Below the pieces are notes generated by a model. It was not told the origin of the DNA, ran no database searches, and saw nothing but the letters and a program-made list of their open reading frames with translations. A stretch of DNA of 64,000 bases from Saccharobesus litoralis (lineage in GTDB: Bacteria > Pseudomonadota > Gammaproteobacteria > Enterobacterales > Alteromonadaceae): contig NZ_CP026604.1 in NCBI RefSeq assembly GCF_003063625.1, forward strand, positions 4,380,065 to 4,444,064, written 5' to 3'. Position numbers and translations under genes: made by a program. Of this stretch, positions 34,310 through 42,460 are shown piece by piece; position 1 is the stretch's first letter, and each line of letters starts with the position of its first letter.

Positions 34310-34966
34310 TCAAGAACATGACTTTGATTTACTTCCGCTACAGCCACTACTTTCGCTTGTCGATTCAACATTGCTAAGTTCCTTCTTCGCATCAGTAATA
34401 ATTAGATAAGCGCCTCTTAAAATTAAGATGGCAATGACACTACCAATTACAATATCAGGCCAACGCGAATCAAGTAACATCACTAGAACACCAGCAGCAA
34501 TAACACCTATATTTGCGATCACATCATTGGCTGAAAATATCCAGCTTGCACGCATATGCACTTCACCATTGTTATGCCTTCTTATTAAAACTAAACAAAT
34601 GACATTCGCTATTAATGCGATAAAACCAAAGCCGATCATAAACCAAGAGTGTGGTTCACCTTCTCCAAGTATTCTTCTTGCTATGTCAAAGATAATCAAT
34701 AAACCTAGCGTCAGCTGAAAATAGCCACTAATAAGAGCAGCATTGGCTTTATGTTTTAATGTTCTACTTACTGCATAAAGAGCAATGCCATAGACAATTG
34801 CATCAGCAAGCATATCCATTGAATCTGCTATTAACGCTGTCGAATTGGCATAAAGACCTACAGTTATCTCAACGATGAACATAATTGCATTGATGCCGAG
34901 TAGCCAATAAAGCACATACTTTTGTTGTGCATCTTTTAATTCAACTTCGCAACCACAACCGCTCAT
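34310..34966 (-). CDS. Cation transporter (compact CDF family)
   Basis: 218 aa from ATG 34966. A Cys-rich start (MSGCGCEVEL) and end (SSGCSGSKSKSCS) flank six helices with CDF metal sites DSMDMLADA and SANDVIANIG. It lacks the C-terminal cytoplasmic domain of CzcD. Compact CDFs of this kind occur beside CadR/PbrR-type regulators. First gene of the seven-gene operon and divergent from the MerR gene at 35047. Confidence 0.86.
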   Translation of the reverse strand: MSGCGCEVELKDAQQKYVLYWLLGINAIMFIVEITVGLYANSTALIADSMDMLADAIVYGIALYAVSRTLKHKANAALISGYFQLTLGLLIIFDIARRILGEGEPHSWFMIGFGFIALIANVICLVLIRRHNNGEVHMRASWIFSANDVIANIGVIAAGVLVMLLDSRWPDIVIGSVIAILILRGAYLIITDAKKELSNVESTSESSGCSGSKSKSCS

Positions 34967-34997
34967 AAAACACACCTCGCACGTATTTAATACTTAA

Positions 34998-35028
34998 ACT
35001 ATAAAGTCTATACTTGGTATAGGGTCAA
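34998..35028 (-). promoter_or_regulatory. MerR-type promoter/operator of the metal-efflux operon
   Basis: Read on the minus strand: TTGACC (35028-35023) and TATAGT (35003-34998) with a 19-base spacer. The spacer carries CTATAC/GTATAG around a 3-base centre (35008-35022), the classic CadR/PbrR/MerR layout. It points at the CDF gene and should serve the whole operon down to czcA. Confidence 0.85.
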
Positions 35029-35046
35029 TAAAAAATATAACTTAAT

Positions 35047-35451
35047 ATGAAAATAGGCGAAATTGCAGAGTTAACGGGTTGTAGTATTCAGACAATACGA
35101 TTCTATGAACGTAAAAAGCTACTACCTAAACCAGAGCGTTCAGAAGGCAACTATCGATTGTATAATCAAACAACTGTTGATCGATTAATTTTCATTAAAC
35201 AGTGCCGCGCACACGATATGTCGATTCAAGAAATTAATTTCCTACTTGAAAGTAAAGAAAAGCCAGAGCAAAGTTGTGATTCTGTAAATGCCATTATTGA
35301 CGAGCATTTACAACAGATTACGGTCAAAATTTCTGAACTCAATGCATTGAGAGAAAGCCTAATCCAAATGGCAAACTCTTGTACATCGAACCGAAAGATT
35401 AAAGACTGTGGGATTTTGTCTAATCTAAACAAAAGTATTAAGGGAGAATAA
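35047..35451 (+). CDS. cadR: MerR family regulator, CadR/PbrR type
   Basis: 134 aa: KIGEIAELTGCSIQTIRFYERKKLLPKPERSEGNYRLY is the MerR winged helix. The metal-site cysteines match CadR/PbrR: Cys in EQSCDSVN, in NSCTSN and in KDCGIL. Responds to Cd, Pb or Zn in known members. Divergent from the efflux operon and probably activates it by untwisting the 19-base spacer. Confidence 0.87.
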   Translation: MKIGEIAELTGCSIQTIRFYERKKLLPKPERSEGNYRLYNQTTVDRLIFIKQCRAHDMSIQEINFLLESKEKPEQSCDSVNAIIDEHLQQITVKISELNALRESLIQMANSCTSNRKIKDCGILSNLNKSIKGE

Positions 35452-35737
35452 GTAAAGTGCGGGTGACACTTTTAACACATGTACTCCTATCTAAAAATCC
35501 CCCATAAAACTGACCGCTCTAGAGCCAGCCCCCTTTTATCTCGCGTATAAAGTGTAAATAAATAGGTGAACATCTGCTTTGATAACTCTCGTTACGATTT
35601 AGAAAAACAGTCAATGTCCGTTTTGTGCTCAGAAGCGACATAACCATTTCCTATTCATAGCTCCCTACAAGATAAACACCAACTAAGTCAGCAAAATTAG
35701 TTACTAGAACAGTATACTTTTTCTAGTATCCTTATAC
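35452..35737. other. Right end of the island, no gene seen
   Basis: No ORF, tRNA or strong hairpin recognised in these 286 bases. The island ends at the attR core. The end sequence CTTATAC before the core differs from host nth (AATACAGCT before the left core), confirming the junction. Confidence 0.6.
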
Positions 35738-35748
35738 TTTGGCTGGCC
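35738..35748. repeat. Right attachment core (attR) of the nth island
   Basis: TTTGGCTGGCC, identical to 1705-1715. From here the host nth frame resumes as FGWPTIAVDTHIFRV. The pair defines an island of about 34 kb. Confidence 0.85.
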
Positions 35749-35986
35749 GACGATTGCTGTCGATACGCACATTTTCCGCGTTTCTAACCGCACTAAATTT
35801 GCCATGGGCAAAAACGTCGATTTAGTGGAAGAAAAACTATTAAAAGTCGTACCTGCTGAATTTAAAGTCGACGTTCACCATTGGTTGATATTGCATGGCC
35901 GCTACACCTGTGTCGCCCGCAAACCAAGATGTGGCTCATGTATTATTGAAGACTTGTGTGAGTTTAAAGAAAAGACCGAGATTTAA
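35738..35986 (+). pseudogene. nth: nth, endonuclease III, 3' part (remnant 1)
   Basis: 82 intact codons, FGWPTIAVDTHIFRVSNRT ... HHWLILHGRYTCVARKPRCGSCIIEDLCEFKEKTEI, then a stop. It carries the catalytic Asp (VDTH) and the full C-X6-C-X2-C-X5-C iron-sulfur motif. Joined to residues 1-133 at 1318-1715 it rebuilds a normal Nth of about 211 aa, so excision of the island would restore the gene. On its own it has no proper start. Confidence 0.9.
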
Positions 35987-36008
35987 TAGGTTTAAACCGG
36001 CAACATGG
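35981..36008 (+). repeat. 28-base direct repeat, left copy
   Basis: The sequence from the nth stop region through CCGGCAACATGG recurs exactly at 40425-40452. The two copies bracket a 4.4 kb segment holding the TOTE gene, ParDE pair and two further nth remnants. Likely native sequence downstream of nth that was duplicated when the segment was acquired. Confidence 0.85.
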
Positions 36009-36103
36009 TCTGGTTTATCTTACATGGCCGATATGTGTGTACAGCACGTAAACCAAGATGTGGTGCTTGTATTATTGAAGATTTGTGCGATTTCAAAGAA
36101 TTA
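36009..36103 (+). pseudogene. nth: nth 3' end (remnant 2)
   Basis: Codes WFILHGRYVCTARKPRCGACIIEDLCDFKE, the last 30 or so residues of a second Nth, diverged from remnant 1 at many positions, with all four cluster cysteines. The upstream part is missing. It begins right after the 28-base repeat and ends against the stop of the TOTE gene. Confidence 0.82.
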
Positions 36104-38470
36104 GCCCGTTGGGTTGTCTCGGTGAGTAAATTCATAGCCCAAAGCTTTATAGCCTTTCACTCGCTTAGTAAACATGCGTTTCAGCGTCGGAAAGTCATCC
36201 AGATAGTCAAATACTTGCACAGAACTTTTATTACTCCACTCTCGTTGAACACGACCAGCATACTGCGCAAGGATCCCTTTCCACGCAATAGGTAACGTTA
36301 TAAACAACGTATCCAAATAAGGCATATCAAAACCTTCGCCAACATACTTCCCTGTCGCTAAAATAACTTGTTTGCTGTTAGTGAGATCTTTGTTAGCGTC
36401 CAGCATCGCTATACGCTCTTGCCGTTGCTTGGTCGATATCCCGCCATGTAATTCAACAACAGATAAGCCCTCTTCTGTCAGCATGGTTGATAAGGTATCA
36501 ATATGTTCCTTTCTTTCAGTTAATACCATCACAGCTCTTCCCTGCTCAACATTATGTGCTATGTCCGCAACAATGCGCTTGTTACGTTCAGCACATTGAA
36601 CTAAATGCTTGTATACCTGTGAAATATGAGGCTTGGTATCAGGAAGTAACCAGTCTTCTGGAAAACTGGTTTTCGTTTCAGTAACCGTCACGTGCTGCTC
36701 AAACGAGGCAGAAGACTTAACGCCCTTAAATACAATGCCTCCTAACTGAAACATCATCAATTTTTCTAAGCCGTCTTGCCTCTTAGGTGTTGCAGTAAAA
36801 CCGTGAATAAATTTAGCATGACTCGATTTAATCAGGCTCTCATAATTTGATGCTGGAAGGTGATGACATTCATCTACGATGATCTGCCCATACTTTTCTA
36901 TATATGGCTTGATATCTAAGCCATTTCGACTTACTAAACTTTGATAAGTGGCCACGTCCAACTGGTAGGTAAGCTTCTCTTTACCACCTAATAACGAACC
37001 AGATTCTACATTTTTCAGAAAGACATTTATACGTTCTAACCATTGTTCAGCCAATTGACGATTATGAACCAACACCAAAGTGTTAACTTTTCGTTTAGCA
37101 ATTAAAGCTAATGCGGTAACCGTTTTACCAAAACCAGTAGAGGCTTCTAAAATCCCTACCGTTGAATCTAATAAAGCATTTACCGCTTTATTTTGCTGAC
37201 TTTTCAGCTTGCCAGTAAACCTAATTTTACAAAGCTCGTCACCGGAATAACGTTTATCATCTTCATTGACTGTAATATTTTGCTTTTCTAAGGTAGAAAC
37301 GGCGTCGACTAAACAGCCTCGTGGCAACATCAAAAATTTACCTTCAATATGGGCGGCGCAAATATATCTGGGTATACCTATAGTAGCGAGTCTTAGCGCT
37401 TGTCGTTTATAAAATTCAGGATTAGAAAATACAGCTAGCTGCTTTAAGCGAGATGTTAGTTTGCCAGGGAGCTTATCAATTGGAATATAAATCTGATCGG
37501 CAATAACAATAGTAAGCTCAGACGGACAATTTGCTATGAGTTCATCGTTTACTCGATTAATTTTCTTCCATGGCGAACTAACAATTTCGTCATTGCTAGT
37601 ATCGTCAAAAACAGTGAATTTAGTGATTAATTCCTCAAGGTCTGCTGGATTAACCTTACCTATTGATGCCAACTTAGCCCATTGGTCTTTATATTCAGTT
37701 CCAGCACGGTCAATAAATACACTATTACTTTGCTTTCTAGGTGCGTGCTGTAAAGGTAAAGCGATCAGATTGCCAAAACCACCTTCTGGCATAATATCTT
37801 GATTGGGAAATAATCTATCAAAGCAACTAAAAGATAATGCGGGATACATCTCCATTGCTTTACCCAACAATCCATTACCAAGTTTTCTAGCTTTTACTGC
37901 TTCTACGGCTTGAGTAAAGAAGATCCAGACATGCCCACCATTACCACTACGAGACCGCTCAATAATATGAGGAATTTGAAAATGGTCACAGGCCTCAGAA
38001 AATGCGCCTACCGACTCCATCCAGTCTTCTTTGTCAAAGTCAGTCGCTAATATATAAGTCTTGTTATTTTCAAGTAGTGGATAAATACCAATAGTTTGAT
38101 TACCTTTAAGGTGTTCAAAAATGGCATGAGTGTCATATGGCTTGAATTTTTGATTTGAACACTCTGTACAGCTAATTTTTGGCTTGTTACATAGCTTAGG
38201 CTTCCACTCGTTCCAGCACGCTGGTGAATAGCCACTTCTTCCATTTTGTGATTCCCATCGAAACGGGTAAATATCCTGTCGGCCTTTAAAATATGAGAGG
38301 AATAAATTAACTTTCGCATCTGGCGATGCATGTTGATTAAAGTGTTTAGCTAGTTCTGCCTCTTGTTGAGCTAAGATTTGATTGCGCTCACTTATCAACA
38401 AATCTCTTTCTTGGCGCAATTGCTTAAGCCGCGCATCTATTTGTGCTAAACGTTCCAATCGCGAGGTCAC
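36101..38470 (-). CDS. TOTE-type protein: archaeo-eukaryotic primase domain plus SF2 helicase
   Basis: 789 aa. An N-terminal coiled coil (about 1-42), then a primase-like domain with a Cys cluster (C85, C94, C101, C104), the metal-binding DFD (144-146, ILATDFDKEDW) and the nucleotide-binding SGNGGH (His180). The C-terminal half is a superfamily II helicase: Walker A EASTGFGKT (about 442-450), DECHH, GFTATPKR and a late arginine-finger QYAGRVQRE. Proteins of this design belong to TOTE conflict systems, proposed to act against invading DNA. I see no nuclease domain in it or next to it. It lies with a toxin-antitoxin pair upstream. Confidence 0.8.
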   Translation of the reverse strand: MTSRLERLAQIDARLKQLRQERDLLISERNQILAQQEAELAKHFNQHASPDAKVNLFLSYFKGRQDIYPFRWESQNGRSGYSPACWNEWKPKLCNKPKISCTECSNQKFKPYDTHAIFEHLKGNQTIGIYPLLENNKTYILATDFDKEDWMESVGAFSEACDHFQIPHIIERSRSGNGGHVWIFFTQAVEAVKARKLGNGLLGKAMEMYPALSFSCFDRLFPNQDIMPEGGFGNLIALPLQHAPRKQSNSVFIDRAGTEYKDQWAKLASIGKVNPADLEELITKFTVFDDTSNDEIVSSPWKKINRVNDELIANCPSELTIVIADQIYIPIDKLPGKLTSRLKQLAVFSNPEFYKRQALRLATIGIPRYICAAHIEGKFLMLPRGCLVDAVSTLEKQNITVNEDDKRYSGDELCKIRFTGKLKSQQNKAVNALLDSTVGILEASTGFGKTVTALALIAKRKVNTLVLVHNRQLAEQWLERINVFLKNVESGSLLGGKEKLTYQLDVATYQSLVSRNGLDIKPYIEKYGQIIVDECHHLPASNYESLIKSSHAKFIHGFTATPKRQDGLEKLMMFQLGGIVFKGVKSSASFEQHVTVTETKTSFPEDWLLPDTKPHISQVYKHLVQCAERNKRIVADIAHNVEQGRAVMVLTERKEHIDTLSTMLTEEGLSVVELHGGISTKQRQERIAMLDANKDLTNSKQVILATGKYVGEGFDMPYLDTLFITLPIAWKGILAQYAGRVQREWSNKSSVQVFDYLDDFPTLKRMFTKRVKGYKALGYEFTHRDNPTG

Positions 38471-38485
38471 GAGTTATTCCACAAG

Positions 38486-38776
38486 TCAATTGAACGAAGT
38501 AGTTGGATCTTCTGCTCTCAAAATCCGCATGATGTGAATACTATCATCGCCTATAGTGTAATAAATAGCATGTTTGCCAAATACACTACGTCTGTAACCA
38601 GCACAAATATCATCTACTGCCTGATAATGCAGTGGATTAGCAGCAATATTGTGAAATTGATATGCCAAGCCTTCAACATAAGACCTCGCGTTCGATAAAC
38701 CAAAGTTATCAATACCGTATTCAAATAATTGGTCGAAATCTTTATCTGCTGCTTCGCTTAACCTATATTTCGCCAT
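38486..38776 (-). CDS. parE: ParE/RelE family toxin
   Basis: 96 aa (AKYRLSEAADKDFDQLFEYGIDNFGLSNARSYVEGL ... YRRSVFGKHAIYYTIGDDSIHIMRILRAED), the ParE pattern with the C-terminal VGKH-like strand and IL-R. ParE toxins poison gyrase. Overlaps the antitoxin gene by 14 bases and is 15 bases from the TOTE gene start, so the three may be co-transcribed. Confidence 0.88.
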   Translation of the reverse strand: MAKYRLSEAADKDFDQLFEYGIDNFGLSNARSYVEGLAYQFHNIAANPLHYQAVDDICAGYRRSVFGKHAIYYTIGDDSIHIMRILRAEDPTTSFN

Positions 38777-39020
38777 TAGATTGCTTTCTTTTTATTACAT
38801 CACTAATGATTTCTGCTGGTGTTCTAGAGCTGAATCCACTTTGTTCAGCCTCGATTAATTTAAGACGTATTGCCTCTACTTCAGCATTCCTTTGTTGCTC
38901 TTTCCTAATCAAGTCACGCAGTAGTTCGCTATCACTAGCGTAATTACCAGATGCTAATTGTGCTTGCATCCATTGCTCTTGCTGATCAGTGACAGTAATG
39001 CTTTTTTTAACCATCGCCAT
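38763..39020 (-). CDS. parD: ParD family antitoxin
   Basis: 85 aa, N-terminal ribbon-helix-helix (KKSITVTDQQEQWMQAQLASGNYASDSELLRDLIRKEQQR), the ParD/CopG form, followed by a toxin-binding tail. GGAGG precedes the ATG at 39020. It comes before the toxin gene, the usual order for ParDE. Confidence 0.88.
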   Translation of the reverse strand: MAMVKKSITVTDQQEQWMQAQLASGNYASDSELLRDLIRKEQQRNAEVEAIRLKLIEAEQSGFSSRTPAEIISDVIKRKQSNGEI

Positions 39021-39188
39021 AATATGCCTCCGAAAAATACATAAAACCCAGATATATTCCTACTTTATACTACCAAATACCTATTTAGTACAGAGATAGC
39101 CTTAATTCAGGATTGCATTAAGCCGCAGTTAAAGTTTCAATGTCATTTTATTTTTAACAGATCATCTACTGCGACACTGCCTTTTTCA

Positions 39189-39305
39189 GCTGGCCGACGA
39201 TTGCGGTCGATACGCACATTTTCCGCGTCTCTAACCGCACTAAATTTGCTTTGGGTAAAAACGTCGGAGAAAAGCTATTAAGAGTCGCTCCTAATGTATT
39301 CCAAA
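39189..39305 (+). pseudogene. nth: nth internal fragment (remnant 3)
   Basis: Reads SWPTIAVDTHIFRVSNRTKFALGKNVGEKLLRVAPNVF, the Nth segment that starts exactly at the attachment core, then loses similarity. A three-residue in-frame deletion (DLVE to G) and the missing C-terminus show decay. The bases before it (CTTTTTCA) are not nth, so this looks like the right junction of another element that used the same site. Confidence 0.82.
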
Positions 39306-39411
39306 CTGCGATTGCTTTTTCCGAATGCCAACGCATACCAGCCTAACTTAATTGACCATTACAAAACTCGGGACTATCTTAATGATATTCGTGTTTTATT
39401 TCTAATCATTC

Positions 39412-40206
39412 ATGTGGCGCTTTATTTTACTGTGTTCTTTGTATATTCACGAATCCGTCGCACAAGAAATCTCATTTGACCAACTAAGGTTTGTTACCGT
39501 CAACGAACCACCTGCAAACTATCTAGATATAGATGACCAAATCGATGGGTATGTAGTTGAAATTGTGCAACAACTGCGAAGAAGGTTGGAAATTGATACT
39601 GAAATAGAACTTCTGCCAGAAGCTAGAGCTTTAAAAACACTGAACACTCTGCCTCACATTGTCATGTTTAGTATTTCCCGCACACCGGAAAGAGAAGATA
39701 AATATCATTGGTTATTACACGTAATAAATAAGCGTTGGATTTTTTACTCTAGGTCTGATTCACAGCTAGATATTAGTACCTTTAAGCAAGTTCACAATAT
39801 TGACTCCATTGGGGTGATTCGTGGCGATATCAGAGAAAAGTGGCTAAAAGACAAAGGAGTTAAGGGGTTAGTTCACATACTAGACTACGAAAATGCCATT
39901 AAAATGTTAGTGAAAAGTCGAATTAATTTACTTCTTTTCGAATCATACGGCACTTACTCAACGTTAAATAAACTTGGGTATTCACACAATGAGGTGAAAG
40001 TTCAATACGTTGCCAAAGCTTCAGAAGTATATATCGTTATGTCAAAATTCGAAGGTTCTAATTTGTTAGCAGATGAAATTCGAAAACATTTATTATCCAT
40101 TCATAATTCTAAAAAGCATATTAAACGAAAGAAAAAATGGTTAGATAACTTAAATAAAATTAATAAATCAGGAGCATGGATAAGCGAAGGCATTTTAACG
40201 TATTAA
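39412..40206 (+). CDS. Periplasmic solute-binding protein (SBP_bac_3 type), orphan
   Basis: 264 aa with a signal peptide (FILLCSLYIHESVA) and a type II binding fold: LRFVTVNEPPANYLDIDDQIDGYVVEIVQQLRRRLEID, then MFSISRTPEREDKYHW and IGVIRGDIREKWL. Such orphan amino-acid-binding-like proteins are frequent in Alteromonadales. No permease genes nearby. The ligand is unknown. It lies in the accretion zone and may be cargo. Confidence 0.72.
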   Translation: MWRFILLCSLYIHESVAQEISFDQLRFVTVNEPPANYLDIDDQIDGYVVEIVQQLRRRLEIDTEIELLPEARALKTLNTLPHIVMFSISRTPEREDKYHWLLHVINKRWIFYSRSDSQLDISTFKQVHNIDSIGVIRGDIREKWLKDKGVKGLVHILDYENAIKMLVKSRINLLLFESYGTYSTLNKLGYSHNEVKVQYVAKASEVYIVMSKFEGSNLLADEIRKHLLSIHNSKKHIKRKKKWLDNLNKINKSGAWISEGILTY

Positions 40207-40253
40207 ACTGTCCAATCATTTTATGACAACTCAATTAAACAGTTTTGTATTTT

Positions 40254-40367
40254 TTACTTTGTTTCTTTGACAAAGAAGATCGTTGCTTTTTTTAGGATTT
40301 CTTTCTCCAATTTACGGTGCTTAACTTTAGCTTTTAGATTATTAAGAGCATCTTGCTCAAGCGTCAT
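40254..40367 (-). pseudogene. IS3-family transposase OrfA fragment
   Basis: 37 codons, MTLEQDALNNLKAKVKHRKLEKEILKKATIFFVKETK. LEKEILKKATIFF is the coiled-coil end of IS3-family OrfA (usual form EKEILKKATAFFAKE). The DNA-binding N-terminus and OrfB are absent, so this is a dead remnant. Confidence 0.72.
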
Positions 40368-40424
40368 TTTGCGTTATAACCAACGCTATACAATGGTTTT
40401 CAATTATCGAGCAGCGTAATGTTT

Positions 40425-40452
40425 ATTTAATAGGTTTAAACCGGCAACATGG
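40425..40452 (+). repeat. 28-base direct repeat, right copy
   Basis: Exact copy of 35981-36008. To its right the sequence continues as ordinary intergenic DNA, so this is probably the native position downstream of the original nth stop. Confidence 0.85.
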
Positions 40453-40567
40453 GCGTGTCGTGTTTCGCTGCGCTCAAGACGACCTACGGATAATTTTTCC
40501 AACCTTGTTTATAGTTGTAGCGCCTGCGCGCAGTTCTTTTTCTCCCCTCCTCCACCCCAAGAAAACA

Positions 40568-40598
40568 AGCCACTTCAAGCCAAAGTGGCTAGGGTTTT
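40568..40598. terminator. Terminator downstream of the esterase gene
   Basis: AGCCACTT and AAGTGGCT (40568-40575, 40583-40590) with a 7-base loop, flanked by A-rich sequence on one side and AGGGTTTTT on the other. It serves the leftward esterase gene or the chromosome side of the junction. Confidence 0.65.
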
Positions 40599-40637
40599 TA
40601 GTCTATCCGGTTTGAATCATTCCGGTTTAAGTCATTT

Positions 40638-41816
40638 CTATGGTTTAAACAACCAATTTAATGCAACAGGTAAACGCTGAGCCCAATCGAGTTCGCAGTG
40701 CCTACCCTTGGTATCTTTAACCATTTTTAGTTGTGCTGGTGAGTAACCGGCTGTAACAAATGAATCGTACAAGGTGTCTAACAAATCAAACGATCCATAT
40801 TCGACTTCGCCAACATCAAAATATATTTTATTCTTATCTTTATTGGGCTTAGTTTGTTTGGCGGCACTAATCAAATTACTCTTTGCCGGATCTAGCGAGG
40901 TCTGAGCATCAAAGGTTGTGAACGAAAATGAAGGAGAAAACGCAGCGACTTTGCCAAACGTATCGCTATGCTCTATTCCCGCATATAAGGCCATTAAACC
41001 GCCTAAAGAACTACCGATAAGCGCAGTATTTTCAGCCTCGGTACGTGTTCTATAATTTTTATCAATGTAAGGCTTAAGTTCTTGTTGAATGAATTGGATG
41101 GTTTTATTACCTGTGCCTTGAATACTTTTCCCCATATAGTTCACGCTATCCCAAGGGTTGTATTCTTTCCATCGCTCAGCACCATTGGCGATACCAACCA
41201 CAATAATATCCAACTTGGTGGCGGTTAGTGTTTCATCCACTTGCCACTCGTAACTATAAGATAACGCTTCCGTAAATAAATTTTGACCATCTAGCATATA
41301 AACAACAGGGTAAGCTCGATTAGGCTGATGCAAATAACTGTTAGGTAAGTAAATATAAATATCACCTGAACGCTCAAGGCTTTTCATCGGAAAGTCGTTT
41401 AACGTAATGAGTTTACCCACTAGCGTGTCTGGCGCTGTAATAGCTTTATCTTTAGTCCAACCATGAAAATCCAGTGTTAAACTGGAGTCATTTTCGGTAT
41501 CAGCGAAATAGCCGCAGGTGTATGGCTTTCCATACTCGGTAGCCAAAGGGTTTTGCCAATCACCTTGTTTATACACATTAAATAAAGTGGGCTTTGGACT
41601 TTTGGGAATAGAATAGTGATAGGTTTTAGTTGAGTCATTCCACTGCATTTTTGAATTTGGTGTCATTTCCCACTGATTAAAAGAGCCAATTAAATCGACA
41701 GAGTAAGATCCAGACGCGCTGCCTGTTGGCTTTAGAATTACGGTCTGCGCTCTTGCATGTAGACTAAGCATAGTTAAAGCAACGAACAGATATGTCACGC
41801 GGTAGGTTTTAAGCAT
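40638..41816 (-). CDS. Secreted esterase of the alpha/beta hydrolase fold
   Basis: 392 aa. Signal peptide (LFVALTMLSLHARA), an N-terminal carbohydrate-binding-like beta domain (about 25-115; VDLIGSFNQWEMTPNSKMQWNDSTKTYHYSI resembles CBM48), then an esterase D-type domain with nucleophile motif GSSLGG and KGRHCELDW near the C-terminus supplying His. Similar to feruloyl- or siderophore-esterase-like enzymes; substrate cannot be told. Confidence 0.82.
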   Translation of the reverse strand: MLKTYRVTYLFVALTMLSLHARAQTVILKPTGSASGSYSVDLIGSFNQWEMTPNSKMQWNDSTKTYHYSIPKSPKPTLFNVYKQGDWQNPLATEYGKPYTCGYFADTENDSSLTLDFHGWTKDKAITAPDTLVGKLITLNDFPMKSLERSGDIYIYLPNSYLHQPNRAYPVVYMLDGQNLFTEALSYSYEWQVDETLTATKLDIIVVGIANGAERWKEYNPWDSVNYMGKSIQGTGNKTIQFIQQELKPYIDKNYRTRTEAENTALIGSSLGGLMALYAGIEHSDTFGKVAAFSPSFSFTTFDAQTSLDPAKSNLISAAKQTKPNKDKNKIYFDVGEVEYGSFDLLDTLYDSFVTAGYSPAQLKMVKDTKGRHCELDWAQRLPVALNWLFKP

Positions 41817-42046
41817 TTAATCATTATCCTTAATAAAGTGTATTCGCTTGACAGTATGTCTCTCAAACGGGCTTAAAAGCTTACTAAAGACAAGTCATTA
41901 AATCTTTCAACATACGTATGCATGGTGTTAACTAACAAGCCCCACCTCCCGTGAGTTAACCGTACCTTAATCGTGAGCTAGTAACAGGCTTTGAGAAAAA
42001 GCTATAATCTCAGCGCCATCACTAAATAACAATAATGGAGACAAAC

Positions 42047-42433
42047 ATGCGATTATTACACACCATGATCCGTGTCGGCGATTTACAGCGATCAATTGAC
42101 TTTTATACGCAAATCTTCGGCATGAAACTATTACGAACCAGTGAAAACCAAGCTTACAAATACACCTTAGCTTTTATCGGCTATGGTGATGAATCTGACA
42201 ACACTGTTATCGAGTTAACCTATAATTGGGGGGTGACAGAGTATGATTTGGGTAATGCCTTTGGTCACTTTGCCATTGAAGTCGATGACGTTTATCAAGC
42301 CTGTGATGAGATCAAGGCGAAAGGTGGAATAATCACACGAGAGGCAGGGCCAGTAAAAGGCGGTACCACTGAAATTGCCTTTGTTAAAGACCCTGACGGT
42401 TATGCTATTGAGTTAATTCAAGCAAAAAGCTAA
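42047..42433 (+). CDS. gloA: Lactoylglutathione lyase (glyoxalase I)
   Basis: 128 aa. Converts the methylglyoxal-glutathione adduct to lactoylglutathione. The four metal ligands are seen: His in RLLHTMIRV, Glu in VIELTYNWG, His in FGHFAIEVD and Glu in YAIELIQ. Length matches bacterial Ni-type GloA. Start ATG 42047 follows TGGAG; the frame is open to 42035. Confidence 0.95.
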   Translation: MRLLHTMIRVGDLQRSIDFYTQIFGMKLLRTSENQAYKYTLAFIGYGDESDNTVIELTYNWGVTEYDLGNAFGHFAIEVDDVYQACDEIKAKGGIITREAGPVKGGTTEIAFVKDPDGYAIELIQAKS

Positions 42434-42460
42434 CGTTAGAATCGGTTAACAGGTAACAAA

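Noticed and set aside
35895-36104. Plus-strand frame of 69 codons across the nth remnants
   Set aside because: Different frame from the nth homology; no domain.
40321-40450. Integron attC site
   Set aside because: GCGTTATAACC looked similar, but the paired R and L boxes are missing; the segment instead encodes an IS3 OrfA end.
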